DNA from: a virus
IMG/VR virus record: IMGVR_UViG_3300035190_001334
Coordinates: 1 to 64,000 of that record
Strand: one strand, 5' to 3'
DNA length: 64,000 bases
Shown: positions 15,843-24,442 of the stretch, one piece after another
Position numbering within the stretch: the first letter of the stretch is position 1
Layout of the letters: the number at the start of each line of letters is the position of its first letter
Made by a program: the position numbers and the translations under genes
The notes under the pieces: generated by a model
Seen by the model: only the letters and a program-made list of their open reading frames with translations
What the model was told of the DNA's origin: nothing
The model's database searches: none

Positions 15843-17615
15843 TTATTCTCCATAAAAAACATCGGGAATGTAATCTCCAGTGTATCTCGCAGACTTAGTG
15901 ACCCGTAACTGTGGAATCTCAATCCAACTCCTACTGCGGAACAAAGAGGTATTAAGACTTGCTACTGCGCTATCTTGAGTGAAAGTACGTTTGATACTAA
16001 ATTCAGAGCTTGACGAGGCTGCATTCATCACTTCGCTTGTAGTTGCAGTTGATTCAAGTTCGCCATTCAAGAATAGAGAACAAGTTGCGCCAGATTTCAC
16101 AAAAGATACATCAACTAATGTACTGTCTGGAATATCGGTCACACCGTCCAAAGTGAAGCTACCAAAGGCGATGCGTAACTTGAGGTCATAGATTCCCCAC
16201 GTAAATCCACCTTCAACATCGATAATAGCTCCGCGAGTATTGCCAATCGGATTGTAAATTTTGGCTTCGAGAGTTACATTACCTGTTATCTCCAAGTTGC
16301 TGTTTGTATATCCAATATGCGAGTACTTATTGAGCCGTCCTGACGCGATAAGAGGTTGAACTGTAGTGTTTGAGGTAAAACTTCTTGTGAGGCTGTACTG
16401 AGCAAAATCCGTATCACCCACATTGAATTTGAGAAGTAGCACTGTGTTAGCTGTTAACGTATCTTTAGGCGGAACATCGTTAGTAGAAAAAGGAATGCTG
16501 GCTGCTGTATTGATGGTAAGTTGGCGCAAATATCCTTGCCAACTCTGAGAAGTCCATGACGGTGTTCCAGTAGCGTTTTTCAAGCTGCCGATACACAGTG
16601 GCTCAGTTGAGTTATTGTTGAAATTGTTAGCTGATTTGAGATGAGCGCTAAGTACACCATCAATAAATATTTTGTAAACTCGCCCGATTCGGTTAATAAC
16701 AATACCATGCTCCTTGACATCATCTGGTAAGGCGCATGAAAGCACGTTACTACCAAAGATAGCAAACAAGGTACTATCAGCCGCTACACCCACATAAAAC
16801 CCTATGCTGGATGCTTTGTGGCTACCCACGATACATCCATACTCGCCTACGCTCGTTTTGGCAGAAAAGAAGGAAATGGTGAAGTCAGTTTCGTCGAGGT
16901 CGAGAGTACTGGTTTTGGTTGCTTCGAGTCGCCCAGTGGAGCCAAGAAGGAGGCGCGACTTGCTGATGCTCGGAGTGCCTACAGTAGCCGCGATAGCCGA
17001 GATGCCAGCACCAGTGTATGCAGTTGTTGAGGAGCCGAACGCCAGATACAGAATTTCAGAGGCAGGAGCCGTGTACCCTATCTTTTCTGCCACACCGATT
17101 AAGCCGCTAGGCGAGATGTTGTCGCTGTAATTGATATTCGCGTAAAGTTTATTAACATATTGCAGTTCGAGGACTTGCTTGCCAAAATATGCAGTGAGAA
17201 GTGTTGCAAGGCTATATTGCTTAGGTAGCGCGAAGATATCAGTGAAATTCTTGATTATGTGACCATTTGGGACTAGCTCAATGAAATATTTGGTGTACTT
17301 GCCAGCATTGAGGATTGTGAGGGTCGTGTTGGCTGTTAGAGTGATACTGAGGTACTGAGTCGCGGTAGCGAGGTCAAGTGAGTATGTGTCGGTCGAGATG
17401 GTGATTGAAGTGAGAGCGTAGGCGCTGATTTGATTCTGGGGTATGTACTCGAAGCCTGAAGATGCGTTGAGACTGTTTGTTATGTTCGTGTAAACGCCCC
17501 AACATTTGCGGTCAAAGTTGATTAGCGGAGTGCTTGCAGGTAATAATGAGGAATCTAGTGCCGAAAGCTCTGAATCGCTGTTTACTGTATAGCCGTTGCG
17601 TGGAGGTCTTGCCAT
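15843..17615 (-). CDS. Adhesin with two LamG-like (concanavalin-type) domains, 590 aa
   Basis: The N-terminus (MARPPRNGYTVNSDSELSAL) is a likely virion-attachment module. LamG-like unit 1 spans ~220-400, with DFTISFFSA, IGFYVGVA, YKIFIDGVLSAHL and WQGYLRQLTI. Unit 2 spans ~440-590, ending in IPQLRVTKSARYTGDYIP, the standard close of phage LamG_3 domains. Probably binds host-surface glycan. The -10 box lies six bases before the ATG, so the mRNA may be leaderless. Confidence 0.82.
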   Translation of the reverse strand: MARPPRNGYTVNSDSELSALDSSLLPASTPLINFDRKCWGVYTNITNSLNASSGFEYIPQNQISAYALTSITISTDTYSLDLATATQYLSITLTANTTLTILNAGKYTKYFIELVPNGHIIKNFTDIFALPKQYSLATLLTAYFGKQVLELQYVNKLYANINYSDNISPSGLIGVAEKIGYTAPASEILYLAFGSSTTAYTGAGISAIAATVGTPSISKSRLLLGSTGRLEATKTSTLDLDETDFTISFFSAKTSVGEYGCIVGSHKASSIGFYVGVAADSTLFAIFGSNVLSCALPDDVKEHGIVINRIGRVYKIFIDGVLSAHLKSANNFNNNSTEPLCIGSLKNATGTPSWTSQSWQGYLRQLTINTAASIPFSTNDVPPKDTLTANTVLLLKFNVGDTDFAQYSLTRSFTSNTTVQPLIASGRLNKYSHIGYTNSNLEITGNVTLEAKIYNPIGNTRGAIIDVEGGFTWGIYDLKLRIAFGSFTLDGVTDIPDSTLVDVSFVKSGATCSLFLNGELESTATTSEVMNAASSSSEFSIKRTFTQDSAVASLNTSLFRSRSWIEIPQLRVTKSARYTGDYIPDVFYGE

Positions 17616-17621
17616 TAAATT

Positions 17622-17630
17622 ATTATACCA
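17622..17630 (-). promoter_or_regulatory. Extended -10 promoter of the 17615 adhesin gene
   Basis: On the minus strand TGGTATAAT, a perfect extended -10, ends six bases before the ATG. No clear -35. The predicted +1 coincides with the start codon. Confidence 0.65.
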
Positions 17631-17761
17631 AACTAAAGATACGTACTAGGGAGGATGATTTTGTCTTCTGGACGCTATACAATGCGGCAGGTGTACGCAA
17701 GAAACAACAGAGTTGATTCGAGTCTCTATACGCGCAGACGTTCGATATCAAACTAAAGATA
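17629..17761 (+). repeat. Two copies of CAAACTAAAGATA in the adhesin/phoH divergent region
   Basis: The 13-mer occurs at 17629-17641 and 17749-17761, 120 bp apart in the same orientation. The first copy overlaps the adhesin promoter, so a shared regulator is possible. Apart from the promoters, nothing else was recognised in this 258-bp gap. Confidence 0.5.
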
Positions 17762-17836
17762 TATTGTCATAGAGAGATTTTGTAGTTATTGAGTGATTTG
17801 CTGACAACAAGAGAAATCTTATTGCAAAAAGTTTAG

Positions 17837-17845
17837 TGCTAAAAT
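17837..17845 (+). promoter_or_regulatory. Extended -10 promoter of phoH
   Basis: TGCTAAAAT, a TGn-type extended -10, 28 bases before the TTG start of phoH. A TTGCAA upstream is too close (12 bases) to act as a normal -35. Confidence 0.5.
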
Positions 17846-17873
17846 CATTAAAACCTAGCAACAGGCGACGAAA

Positions 17874-18566
17874 TTGGCTAAACAACGAAATCAATCCACA
17901 GCGCTGTTTTCCGTAGACAAGCTCCTCACAGTAAAGCCGATGACGGCTAACCAGCAGAAAGCGTTTGATATGTGGGGTGAGAATTATAACCTCATCCTCA
18001 GTGGGTTTCAGGGTACTGGAAAGACTTACCTTGCTTTATACCTCGCTCTAAAATCTTTTTTATTGAGAAAGTACGAGAAAGTTGTAATCATCCGTTCGAT
18101 TGTCCCAACACGTAACATCGGCTTCCTCAAAGGGACACAGCAGGAGAAAGAGTGCGTGTATGAACAAACTTATTTGAATCTCGTCAACAAACTTCTACCC
18201 ACGATTCCTAATGCTTACGATGTGATGAAGAAGGAGAAAACGATTGAGTTTACGTCTACCAGTTTCATTCGCGGAAATAATATCGACAAGGCAGTGGTAA
18301 TTATTGATGAATTTTCCAACCTTACTTACCATGAGTTGAGTTCAGTAATAACGAGACTCGGAGAGAACGTTAGGGTAATATTTTCAGGAGATTTTTATCA
18401 ATCAGATTTACGATATTCTGACGAGAAAGAAGGTGTTTTAAAATTTTTAAAAGTTCTTTCACTAATGGAGGAAGATTTTAAACGTGTTGACTTTACTATT
18501 GATGACGTAGTTCGTAGCGGTTTAGTGAAAAGGTTCCTCCTTGCGGAGCATGAACTAAGACAATAG
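17874..18566 (+). CDS. phoH: PhoH-like ATPase
   Basis: 230 residues. The LTVKPMTANQQKAF segment precedes Walker A GFQGTGKT (44-51). Walker B is VVIIDEFSN (~141-149), followed by IFSGDFYQSDL, the family's sensor-like strand. TTG 17874 is chosen because an in-frame stop lies just upstream and ATG 17940 would cut the conserved N-terminal segment. PhoH proteins are frequent in cyanophages; they bind ATP and probably RNA, but their role in infection is not settled. It has its own promoter and a terminator, so it is a single-gene unit between adhesins. Confidence 0.9.
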   Translation: MAKQRNQSTALFSVDKLLTVKPMTANQQKAFDMWGENYNLILSGFQGTGKTYLALYLALKSFLLRKYEKVVIIRSIVPTRNIGFLKGTQQEKECVYEQTYLNLVNKLLPTIPNAYDVMKKEKTIEFTSTSFIRGNNIDKAVVIIDEFSNLTYHELSSVITRLGENVRVIFSGDFYQSDLRYSDEKEGVLKFLKVLSLMEEDFKRVDFTIDDVVRSGLVKRFLLAEHELRQ

Positions 18567-18598
18567 GGCAGCTTTAGTCCAAGCTATTTTACGATATG

Positions 18599-18624
18599 AC
18601 CCAGCAGCAATGTTGGGTTTTTGT
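18599..18624 (+). terminator. Rho-independent terminator of phoH
   Basis: Stem ACCCAGCA / TGTTGGGT (one G-T pair) closed by a GCAA tetraloop and followed by TTTTTG. Confidence 0.85.
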
Positions 18625-18696
18625 GTATATACCCTCAGATAGATGTTTTACAAAATTATACGTGCTTCAATGAAGTTGTTGTAAACAGCAAAACAA

Positions 18697-19392
18697 ATGT
18701 TTGAAGATTTAGTAAATAGCTCCAAGCGCGAAAACGACAATTATGTTAACGCTACGAAATGGTGTAAACAGTTTGGTAAGGGCAAAGAGTGGTCTAGATT
18801 TATGCAAGTCGAAACTACTATAAAGTTTGTCGAAGCTTGCTGTCAGAAATTAAACCTCTCCACAAAAGAGGTTATCCAAGCAAAGCAAGGACGCAATGGT
18901 GGTACTTGGGTTCACCCACTTATCGCAATCAAATTGGCTGAATGGCTTAGTCCAGATTTTGAAGTTTTTGTCAAGGAAGTATTTGTTGCCTACATCGAAG
19001 CAGATATTAGTTTGGCTGACTCTATCATTGAACGTACTGATGACCTCGAAGGACTCAAAAAGCACAACACCAAATCTGCTGCCAGACAAAAGCAGCTTGA
19101 GGGCTACCACGACTTGATGAACGAATTGCGTAAACACAAGTGCGAGGATATACACTTCGCAACCGTGAACAAACACAATAATCAACTTATTGGTGTGGAA
19201 ACTCGTAAAGCTGGGCTGACTAAAGATGAAGTCAGTGTAGTCACTATTTTGGAGAATTTCGAGAGGCTTCGACTGTCGGGCGAAATCCCTACAAAACCTT
19301 GGAAGGCTGTGAATCTGACCAAGGATGCAGGGAATCGCTTGATGCAGTTTCTAGCTGGGGAACTAATTCCAGAAACTAGAGCTACAACTTAA
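18697..19392 (+). CDS. KilA-N domain protein (putative antirepressor)
   Basis: 231 residues. The N-terminal ~110 residues are a KilA-N domain: DNYVNATKWCKQFGK, then RNGGTWVHPLIAIKLAEWLS and FEVFVKEVF. A basic/helical linker and a C-terminal domain (TRKAGLTKDEVSVV) of unknown type follow. KilA-N proteins bind DNA and often act as phage antirepressors. It overlaps the stop of the convergent small gene 19389-19622 by 4 bp. Confidence 0.85.
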   Translation: MFEDLVNSSKRENDNYVNATKWCKQFGKGKEWSRFMQVETTIKFVEACCQKLNLSTKEVIQAKQGRNGGTWVHPLIAIKLAEWLSPDFEVFVKEVFVAYIEADISLADSIIERTDDLEGLKKHNTKSAARQKQLEGYHDLMNELRKHKCEDIHFATVNKHNNQLIGVETRKAGLTKDEVSVVTILENFERLRLSGEIPTKPWKAVNLTKDAGNRLMQFLAGELIPETRATT

Positions 19393-19622
19393 AAACGCTT
19401 ACTATCTTCGGGAACGGGGTCGGGCTTATCAACAGGCTCGTCCTCGTCGTTATCATCTTCATCCCAGAAGACCTCACTCATTTCCAAAATCTGAAATAAT
19501 AACGAAAGATGTTCCGAGACTAATTCACTATTTTTCTCGCTTAAATCTACCAAAGCAAGCCCCTGAGCTTTCTCGGCAATTTTTATTTGATTTTCGGTTA
19601 ATTTACTAAAATCAAGTTCCAT
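19389..19622 (-). CDS. Small acidic protein, 77 aa
   Basis: MELDFSKLTENQIKIAEKAQ, a helical body and a strongly acidic Asp/Glu/Pro tail (FWDEDDNDEDEPVDKPD). Lies downstream of the adhesin at 19655 on the same strand (32-bp gap). Chaperone-like or packaging-related acidic tails are common in virion regions; function unknown. Confidence 0.6.
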   Translation of the reverse strand: MELDFSKLTENQIKIAEKAQGLALVDLSEKNSELVSEHLSLLFQILEMSEVFWDEDDNDEDEPVDKPDPVPEDSKRF

Positions 19623-19654
19623 GTTGTGACCTGCAAGGTTTTATTTATTCTACC

Positions 19655-21052
19655 CTAAAAGTAGCTTTTCAACTGCGGGAACTCTAGATTCAGCCAATTC
19701 CAAAAACTCACATCACTCCAGTTATACACTCTCTTTGGTAGCGGCTGGGACATCACACTGAAGGCACTCGCGCCACTTTCAAGGTAAATTCCGTTGCACA
19801 ACCCTAAAATACCTGAGCAGACAGAAAAGAGATTAGCGTTGCTTGCTATCGTTGTAGTGTATGCGGTCGTCACATTTATATCCGCGCTATTCACTTTTAA
19901 TGTTAAGGTGGTAGCGCTTTTTTGCACATATATATGATTCCATGCCCCAGTGACGGGAATCCACGAAGTTGAAATTACTACTACGCCATTGATTGACACC
20001 TCTAGGTTATTTGAGATTGTCTTTCTAAGAGCAAACACCCCATTTTTTTCTGCCAAGGCGACCAGCCGCCCCGAAGGATTTGTGTTGAAATATATAAAAG
20101 CATTCAGTGTAAATTCATTAGGAAAAACCACATCTTCATACTGCACATTGGTAGTCGAGCCACAAATAAGGCACTCCGTCCCAAACAACTTATTTTCTGA
20201 CTCATATTCAATACCAGACATTGAGGAGATTTTTGAATTGCTGCTTTGGTCAGAAAGTCGCCCATTGAAATCTAAGTGTAGGAGGCTCGAATTGTTGCTT
20301 GGCGAGGTATATGTCGTAAGATTTATATCTGGGTCGCTGACGCGCAATATTAAGCTATTGGAGTAGATAACTGAACTTGGCTTTAGCGTCGTGGGTATAG
20401 CTATATCTGCCTCGAACCAAATATTGTTGCTAGAATCTGTAATTCTTGCGAGATTTATTGTGCTGTTGATAGTAGGAAGTGTCTGTGTGTTACCGTACTC
20501 GAAAAATATCTCGCCAAGTGTGCCAATTTCGCGCTTCGACCACTTAGCGGCTGTCAGTGAGATTGTGGCTTGTAGTGCGTTGCTGTTGTTGTAATACTTG
20601 GCGCTCAGCGCGCTGGGAAAAGTGTCTAGCCCTTTGAAAATTAGCTGAAGTATTGCGTTGCTTAATTTAGTTGCACCAAAGTCTAATGTCAGTGTTACAC
20701 CTGTTCCAGAATAAAGTATTAGCTCGTTGCCGCTTTCAATTACAGTATCGAGAGGCGAAGCAGCAGCAAGAATAATGCCGTCAGAGGTAGTAAGGCGGAG
20801 GTAGAGGGGTAACGCATAATCAGTTAAGGCAGTTCCGAAATTTATATCGTTGCTATTATTACAGGTGTTGTCTGTAATTGTCCAGTAGCTTGCATCTAGA
20901 TTGAGCGCTGAGATGCCAAACAGTGTGTTGGTGATATTAGCTCCGCTTGTGTTATGCAGAGTGGCTAGAATTGGCAAAGAAGCTGCTGTGATGGTCTGCT
21001 GCTTGATTACTTTTTCGGCGATGTCAACGCAAGTTTGGAAGAGTGTGGTCAT
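19655..21052 (-). CDS. Adhesin with C-terminal LamG-like domain, 465 aa
   Basis: The N-terminal ~60 residues (CVDIAEKVIKQQTITAASLP) form a short helical attachment part. A beta-rich middle (~60-260) is followed by a LamG-like unit (~265-440): LLHLDFNGRLSDQSS, FTLNAFIYFN, FALRKTISNNLEVSINGVV and WNHIYVQKSATTLTLKVNS. Likely virion surface, host recognition. A -10 box ends six bases before the ATG. Confidence 0.75.
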   Translation of the reverse strand: MTTLFQTCVDIAEKVIKQQTITAASLPILATLHNTSGANITNTLFGISALNLDASYWTITDNTCNNSNDINFGTALTDYALPLYLRLTTSDGIILAAASPLDTVIESGNELILYSGTGVTLTLDFGATKLSNAILQLIFKGLDTFPSALSAKYYNNSNALQATISLTAAKWSKREIGTLGEIFFEYGNTQTLPTINSTINLARITDSSNNIWFEADIAIPTTLKPSSVIYSNSLILRVSDPDINLTTYTSPSNNSSLLHLDFNGRLSDQSSNSKISSMSGIEYESENKLFGTECLICGSTTNVQYEDVVFPNEFTLNAFIYFNTNPSGRLVALAEKNGVFALRKTISNNLEVSINGVVVISTSWIPVTGAWNHIYVQKSATTLTLKVNSADINVTTAYTTTIASNANLFSVCSGILGLCNGIYLESGASAFSVMSQPLPKRVYNWSDVSFWNWLNLEFPQLKSYF

Positions 21053-21058
21053 TGTTAT

Positions 21059-21067
21059 ATCTTACCA
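21059..21067 (-). promoter_or_regulatory. Extended -10 promoter of the 21052 adhesin gene
   Basis: Minus-strand TGGTAAGAT followed by six bases and the ATG, the same geometry as at 17622 and 53690. Confidence 0.55.
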
Positions 21068-21075
21068 GAGGAGCA

Positions 21076-21104
21076 TTGCAAAATTAGCACACTGAATATA
21101 CACT
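21076..21104 (+). promoter_or_regulatory. Promoter of gene 21129
   Basis: TTGCAA (21076-21081), 17-base spacer, TACACT (21099-21104); the same hexamers as the nrdA promoter. Divergent from the adhesin promoter at 21059. Confidence 0.5.
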
Positions 21105-21128
21105 AGCTGAACAACTTAAGTCAATATT

Positions 21129-21500
21129 ATGCAAGACACATTAGAATCGCTCGAAGAAGCACTAAATAAAAACTGCGCTATCACCGAATATCTCAACCAG
21201 CAGCAGAAAGAAAACAACGAAAATTTCGTAAAGCTGATGCGTAAAAAGTGGTGGTTGCTCAATCCTGATATCGTCGAGATTTCGTATGTTGCGGTCTATG
21301 AGACGAACTATGGACATTCAGAGTGGGAAACTTACCCTGAGATTTCTTGGCTGTCTGCGATTGATGTGCAGGGGAAAAATGTTTTGTGGGGGACTAGCCC
21401 GATACCAATCACTAACGACTATCCTGCACTTGAGTCGGAGATTACTGACGAGGAAACTGTGATTACTGTTCGGAATCCATACCTAGAGGTTGTCGCTTAA
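21129..21500 (+). CDS. Hypothetical protein, 123 aa
   Basis: A helical N-terminus (TLESLEEALNKNCAITEYL), then KKWWLLNP and a beta-rich rest. No family recognised. Starts the accessory block 21129-26192. Confidence 0.6.
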   Translation: MQDTLESLEEALNKNCAITEYLNQQQKENNENFVKLMRKKWWLLNPDIVEISYVAVYETNYGHSEWETYPEISWLSAIDVQGKNVLWGTSPIPITNDYPALESEITDEETVITVRNPYLEVVA

Positions 21501-21501
21501 C

Positions 21502-21888
21502 ATGAAAAAATTATTACGCAGTTGGATTGAATTTCTGTATGAAGCTACCGAGTCTTGGGTAGAAAAAGAAATACCAAATTATCGGAATCCTGCTGAGGAA
21601 GCAAAAGTGCGGTATATCGAAACGCTGCCTTGGCGTATGGCTGAAAGTCGTGTAAAGGCAGCTTACAAAATAATGCCTCGATACGATGAGCGTGATAAAG
21701 ACAGTCCTCCAGAATGGGTGCGCCCTTACTGGTACGTGATTCACAAGGCTACAGGCATCATTTGTGAGAAGCCGTATTGTTCAGAGCGTGAAGCTGAAAG
21801 AGCCATTACTGACTATTGGGAAAAATACTATAAAGAGTGGGTTCCCAAGAATTTACACAAGATTGAAATACCAAATCGAAGCTGGTAG
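21502..21888 (+). CDS. Hypothetical protein, 128 aa
   Basis: ATG 21502 directly after the previous stop; a TTG at 21490 is possible but would overlap. Rich in Trp, Tyr and charged residues (WVRPYWYVIHKATGIICEKP, EREAERAITDYWEKYYKEW). No known motif. Confidence 0.6.
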   Translation: MKKLLRSWIEFLYEATESWVEKEIPNYRNPAEEAKVRYIETLPWRMAESRVKAAYKIMPRYDERDKDSPPEWVRPYWYVIHKATGIICEKPYCSEREAERAITDYWEKYYKEWVPKNLHKIEIPNRSW

Positions 21889-21892
21889 TATC

Positions 21893-21943
21893 TCAAGCGC
21901 CGATGGGCTGTGAAGATTTTAGAGGGTAGAAGGAGAAAAAGTA
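21893..21943 (+). other. Leader element shared with 55395-55425
   Basis: CTCAAGCGCCGATGGGCTGT and, further on, GTAGAAGGAG lie about 240 bp upstream of gene 22135. A near copy (CTCAAGCGCCGTATGGCT, then AGTAGAAGG) lies about 290 bp upstream of gene 55684. Both genes are similarly built and isolated, so a common regulatory or RNA element is suspected. The rest of this 246-bp gap shows nothing else but the promoter at 22120. Confidence 0.5.
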
Positions 21944-22119
21944 AGAATAAAGGCACACTCAAAACTAGTATTATTCAACGTGTTTATTGGGTTTGAGGCT
22001 TGTCTAAAATTATGCAAATTTAAACATAACTGTAGAAAAATCCTAGATAACCCTAGCAATCTACAACATAATTATTAGCTTATTGGCAGAATATGGCAGC
22101 AGGTCGTTGCTGTTACTTA

Positions 22120-22128
22120 TGCTATAGT
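22120..22128 (+). promoter_or_regulatory. Extended -10 promoter of gene 22135
   Basis: TGCTATAGT followed by six bases and ATG 22135; predicted leaderless start. Confidence 0.55.
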
Positions 22129-22134
22129 AATATT

Positions 22135-22833
22135 ATGTTAAAAATAGTGGCAATGAAATCAGCAAACCCCTCCGATGTGACCAGCATAGAAACTTCGCTT
22201 TCACTTAGACCTCTAGATACAGAAGCTATCCTAGACATACTAACACCCGAAAATTATAGGTATACTACAGCTATAATTCTTAGCTCGTATGAAAGGTTGG
22301 TTGCGAGTCAAGAACAAACGAACAAAATTCTACAGGAGCATCAAAAATTACTTCTAGAGTTAACTCAGAACTCAAAAGATACTAGAATTACCGAAACTAA
22401 GTTAGCTAAGTTTTTTGTAGCTCTGCCCCACCTTCTAGATAAGTTTAGTTACGACATTGAAACTAAGCAATTATTCTACAAAAATGAGCCTATCCGAGAT
22501 GGTGACGACAGCATCAATTTCCTTTCTATAGACCTTCAGAACTACTTTGCAGGGCATATTCCTTATTCTGTACTGCTTACGTCGATGAAGAGGTATTTTG
22601 CCATTCTTCGTCGGCAAGATAATGTACTTGTTGATTTTGTGGAAGAGTTTCTAAAAGATTACTTCTCAACTTACACAACAAAAAAACGCACTAGAGTTTA
22701 CCTGAAAGAAATAAAGAAAGCTTGCAAAGACCATCCAGATGCTGACCAGAAGACTTTAAAAGCTATTATGGTCAATCTAGGCTATATCGAAGACAAAGAC
22801 ACCTCTAGAGTTATTTTCTACACAAAACCATGA
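22135..22833 (+). CDS. Unknown protein, 232 aa, related in layout to 55684-56409
   Basis: Residues ~45-90 are a coiled coil (LVASQEQTNKILQEHQKLLL). A central globular part has FSYDIETKQLFYK and HIPYSVLLTSMKRYF. The C-terminal ~50 residues run KEIKKACKDHPDADQKTLK, then LGYI and VIFYTKP, which fits a winged-helix-like motif also seen at the end of 55684-56409 and in the remnant at 56411-56607. DNA binding or replication/regulation is plausible, unproven. ATG 22153 is an alternative start. Confidence 0.6.
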   Translation: MLKIVAMKSANPSDVTSIETSLSLRPLDTEAILDILTPENYRYTTAIILSSYERLVASQEQTNKILQEHQKLLLELTQNSKDTRITETKLAKFFVALPHLLDKFSYDIETKQLFYKNEPIRDGDDSINFLSIDLQNYFAGHIPYSVLLTSMKRYFAILRRQDNVLVDFVEEFLKDYFSTYTTKKRTRVYLKEIKKACKDHPDADQKTLKAIMVNLGYIEDKDTSRVIFYTKP

Positions 22834-23159
22834 CCAACAAAGTACTCACAAATTTCCGCGACCACCCAGCACTCCGCTATGATGACCCACAATCTGTATT
22901 CAAAATCGACGATAAAGTGTATCTTATCAGTGAAGGTGTTGTGCGCCAAATTCCACCTTCATATATATATATAACCCACACCAACATTAGTGAGCCTTAC
23001 GCAAAATTAGTGGGACTTTATTTCCTATTTGCTGACGACGACACCGTGAAGCTCGAATACTCGCATGAAGAGTGTATTGACTTTGCCCCAGAAGATGAAG
23101 AAGCTCTGAGGCAACTAATCAGCCCTGAGACAGATGCAGAAAAGAGAATTGGCGCTTAA
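22830..23159 (+). CDS. Hypothetical protein, 109 aa
   Basis: ATGA overlap with the preceding gene. It has a small beta-rich core (SVFKIDDKVYLISEGVVRQ) and an acidic C-terminal region (FAPEDEEALRQLISPETDAE). Unknown family. Confidence 0.6.
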   Translation: MTNKVLTNFRDHPALRYDDPQSVFKIDDKVYLISEGVVRQIPPSYIYITHTNISEPYAKLVGLYFLFADDDTVKLEYSHEECIDFAPEDEEALRQLISPETDAEKRIGA

Positions 23160-23187
23160 TATTAGTTTGTTGTGATTCGAGGTGCTA

Positions 23188-23310
23188 ATGCTGACATTAC
23201 TGCTTAATTTATTTTTATTTCTTCTCTGCCTCATTGTTACTCTCGCTATCTCATTTTTCGCCTTGTTGATTTGGGTTTTTATTCTTGCAATTTTGGACAT
23301 AACACGCTAA
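23188..23310 (+). CDS. Tiny membrane protein 1 of 3, 40 aa
   Basis: MLTLLLNLFLFLLCLIVTLA begins one long hydrophobic helix that runs to a short basic end (DITR). The stop overlaps the next ATG (TAATG). Confidence 0.55.
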   Translation: MLTLLLNLFLFLLCLIVTLAISFFALLIWVFILAILDITR

Positions 23311-23402
23311 TGCTTGATGTAATTATTTTCGCTTTGCTTTTCTTCGGTTTAGGTTTTGGTGTTGCTTGGGCTATATTCTCACCGTATTCAGACAACAGCT
23401 AG
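23310..23402 (+). CDS. Tiny membrane protein 2 of 3, 30 aa
   Basis: MLDVIIFALLFFGLGFGVAW is a single helix with a polar SPYSDNS tail. Translationally coupled to the previous micro-gene. Confidence 0.55.
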   Translation: MLDVIIFALLFFGLGFGVAWAIFSPYSDNS

Positions 23403-23403
23403 T

Positions 23404-23496
23404 ATGTTCCTACACCTAATCCTGCCACTCACATTGGCACTCATCGTTCCCGCGCTTCTCGGTTACATTGCACTTCGACTTTATTTTGGAGGCTAA
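23404..23496 (+). CDS. Tiny membrane protein 3 of 3, 30 aa
   Basis: MFLHLILPLTLALIVPALLG opens a single helix ending LRLYFGG. One base after the previous stop; its 3' end carries the Shine-Dalgarno (GGAGG) of the next gene. Confidence 0.55.
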   Translation: MFLHLILPLTLALIVPALLGYIALRLYFGG

Positions 23497-23497
23497 C

Positions 23498-23737
23498 TTG
23501 GAAAAACTATTTGTAGCTGTATTTTCAATTGAATCTGGTGTATTTGTTAATGTAGATACTGTATTGGTGTTTGCGAGAAACAAAGCTGATGCAGCAAATA
23601 TAGCTACAGAGTTATTAGCACGTAAATTCGAGTTTCTAGAAGAAAAACCAAAACGTTATCTTCAACAACTCATTGAGGTTGATGACCAACTCATCACCAA
23701 AGCCTACAACAACTTACCTTCGACCAACAACAACTAA
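23498..23737 (+). CDS. Hypothetical protein, 79 aa, TTG start
   Basis: GGAGG lies five bases before TTG 23498, which gives MEKLFVAVFSIESGVF; no ATG occurs at a useful place. A beta strand start is followed by a helical NKADAANIATELLARKF. Unknown family. Confidence 0.6.
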   Translation: MEKLFVAVFSIESGVFVNVDTVLVFARNKADAANIATELLARKFEFLEEKPKRYLQQLIEVDDQLITKAYNNLPSTNNN

Positions 23738-23738
23738 T

Positions 23739-24218
23739 ATGACCGCACCACAAATTCTCGCTGTCTCGAATACCACCACCGAACTCTCACCCGAAGAGAA
23801 CGAACTACTCCTTTCCGCAATCAATCTCAGCAGCCAAGAAAAGAGCGTACAAGCCGAGTTGAAGGACGTAAAGGTAAAAGTAACCGAACTATTTACAAAA
23901 CGCTTTGACACCGCAACTACTGGCACAATCGCGAAGCTTGGTAAATCAAGCATTCAGGTCAAGCGCAAATCTGGCAAAGTTGTGCTGACCGATGAGCTAC
24001 TCGAACTGAGAGAAACTATTGATGGCGCAATCACAGACTACATTGCATCCAACGAAGGTGAAATTCTAAAGCTGAAAGAGCAAATCGAAGCTTTGCAACA
24101 ACAGATTCTAGCACTGCAAATTAGTGATGAAATCTTGATGATGGAGTTTGACTTCAAACAACGTGTTGCTGCACTGCCTGAGCCTGAAGCGACCTACGAA
24201 GTAGCTATTAAGGTGTAG
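23739..24218 (+). CDS. Hypothetical coiled-coil protein, 159 aa
   Basis: ATG 23739. Mostly helical, with two coiled coils: SSQEKSVQAELKDVKVKVTE and EGEILKLKEQIEALQQQILA. Between them is a basic GKSSIQVKRKSGKV. It resembles small phage recombination or scaffold helpers only in composition. Unknown. Confidence 0.65.
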   Translation: MTAPQILAVSNTTTELSPEENELLLSAINLSSQEKSVQAELKDVKVKVTELFTKRFDTATTGTIAKLGKSSIQVKRKSGKVVLTDELLELRETIDGAITDYIASNEGEILKLKEQIEALQQQILALQISDEILMMEFDFKQRVAALPEPEATYEVAIKV

Positions 24219-24220
24219 CT

Positions 24221-24442
24221 ATGAAAGCCTATTGTTACGGCTCAGCTTTTAAGAAGGAGCGTGTAGCTACTACAGAGTGGTTTTTCGGGGTAATTGTTTC
24301 TAAAGACCCCTCATCTGTAAGAGCAGACGTTATTGCAACCGAACAATCCCAAATAATGCTTCGTTTGGGTTACTACCTAGCTAAGTTTGACTGTTTTGAG
24401 ATTGACCAGAACATCGCACCAATGAACCGTGAGGACACATGA
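24221..24442 (+). CDS. Hypothetical protein, 73 aa
   Basis: Two bases after the previous stop; ATGA overlap with the next. It has a beta-rich start (AYCYGSAFKKERVATTEWFF) and a helical end. Unknown. Confidence 0.55.
   Translation: MKAYCYGSAFKKERVATTEWFFGVIVSKDPSSVRADVIATEQSQIMLRLGYYLAKFDCFEIDQNIAPMNREDT

Noticed and set aside
17655-17756. 33-codon basic frame (MILSSGRYTMRQVY...) between the adhesin and phoH promoters
   Set aside because: The GGAGG directly touches the ATG (no spacing), and the frame crosses repeat and promoter sequence; not convincing as a gene.
10035-17761. Possible CRISPR-like arrays from the short direct repeats
   Set aside because: Only two direct copies at each place and no regular spacers; they fit operator or promoter repeats.
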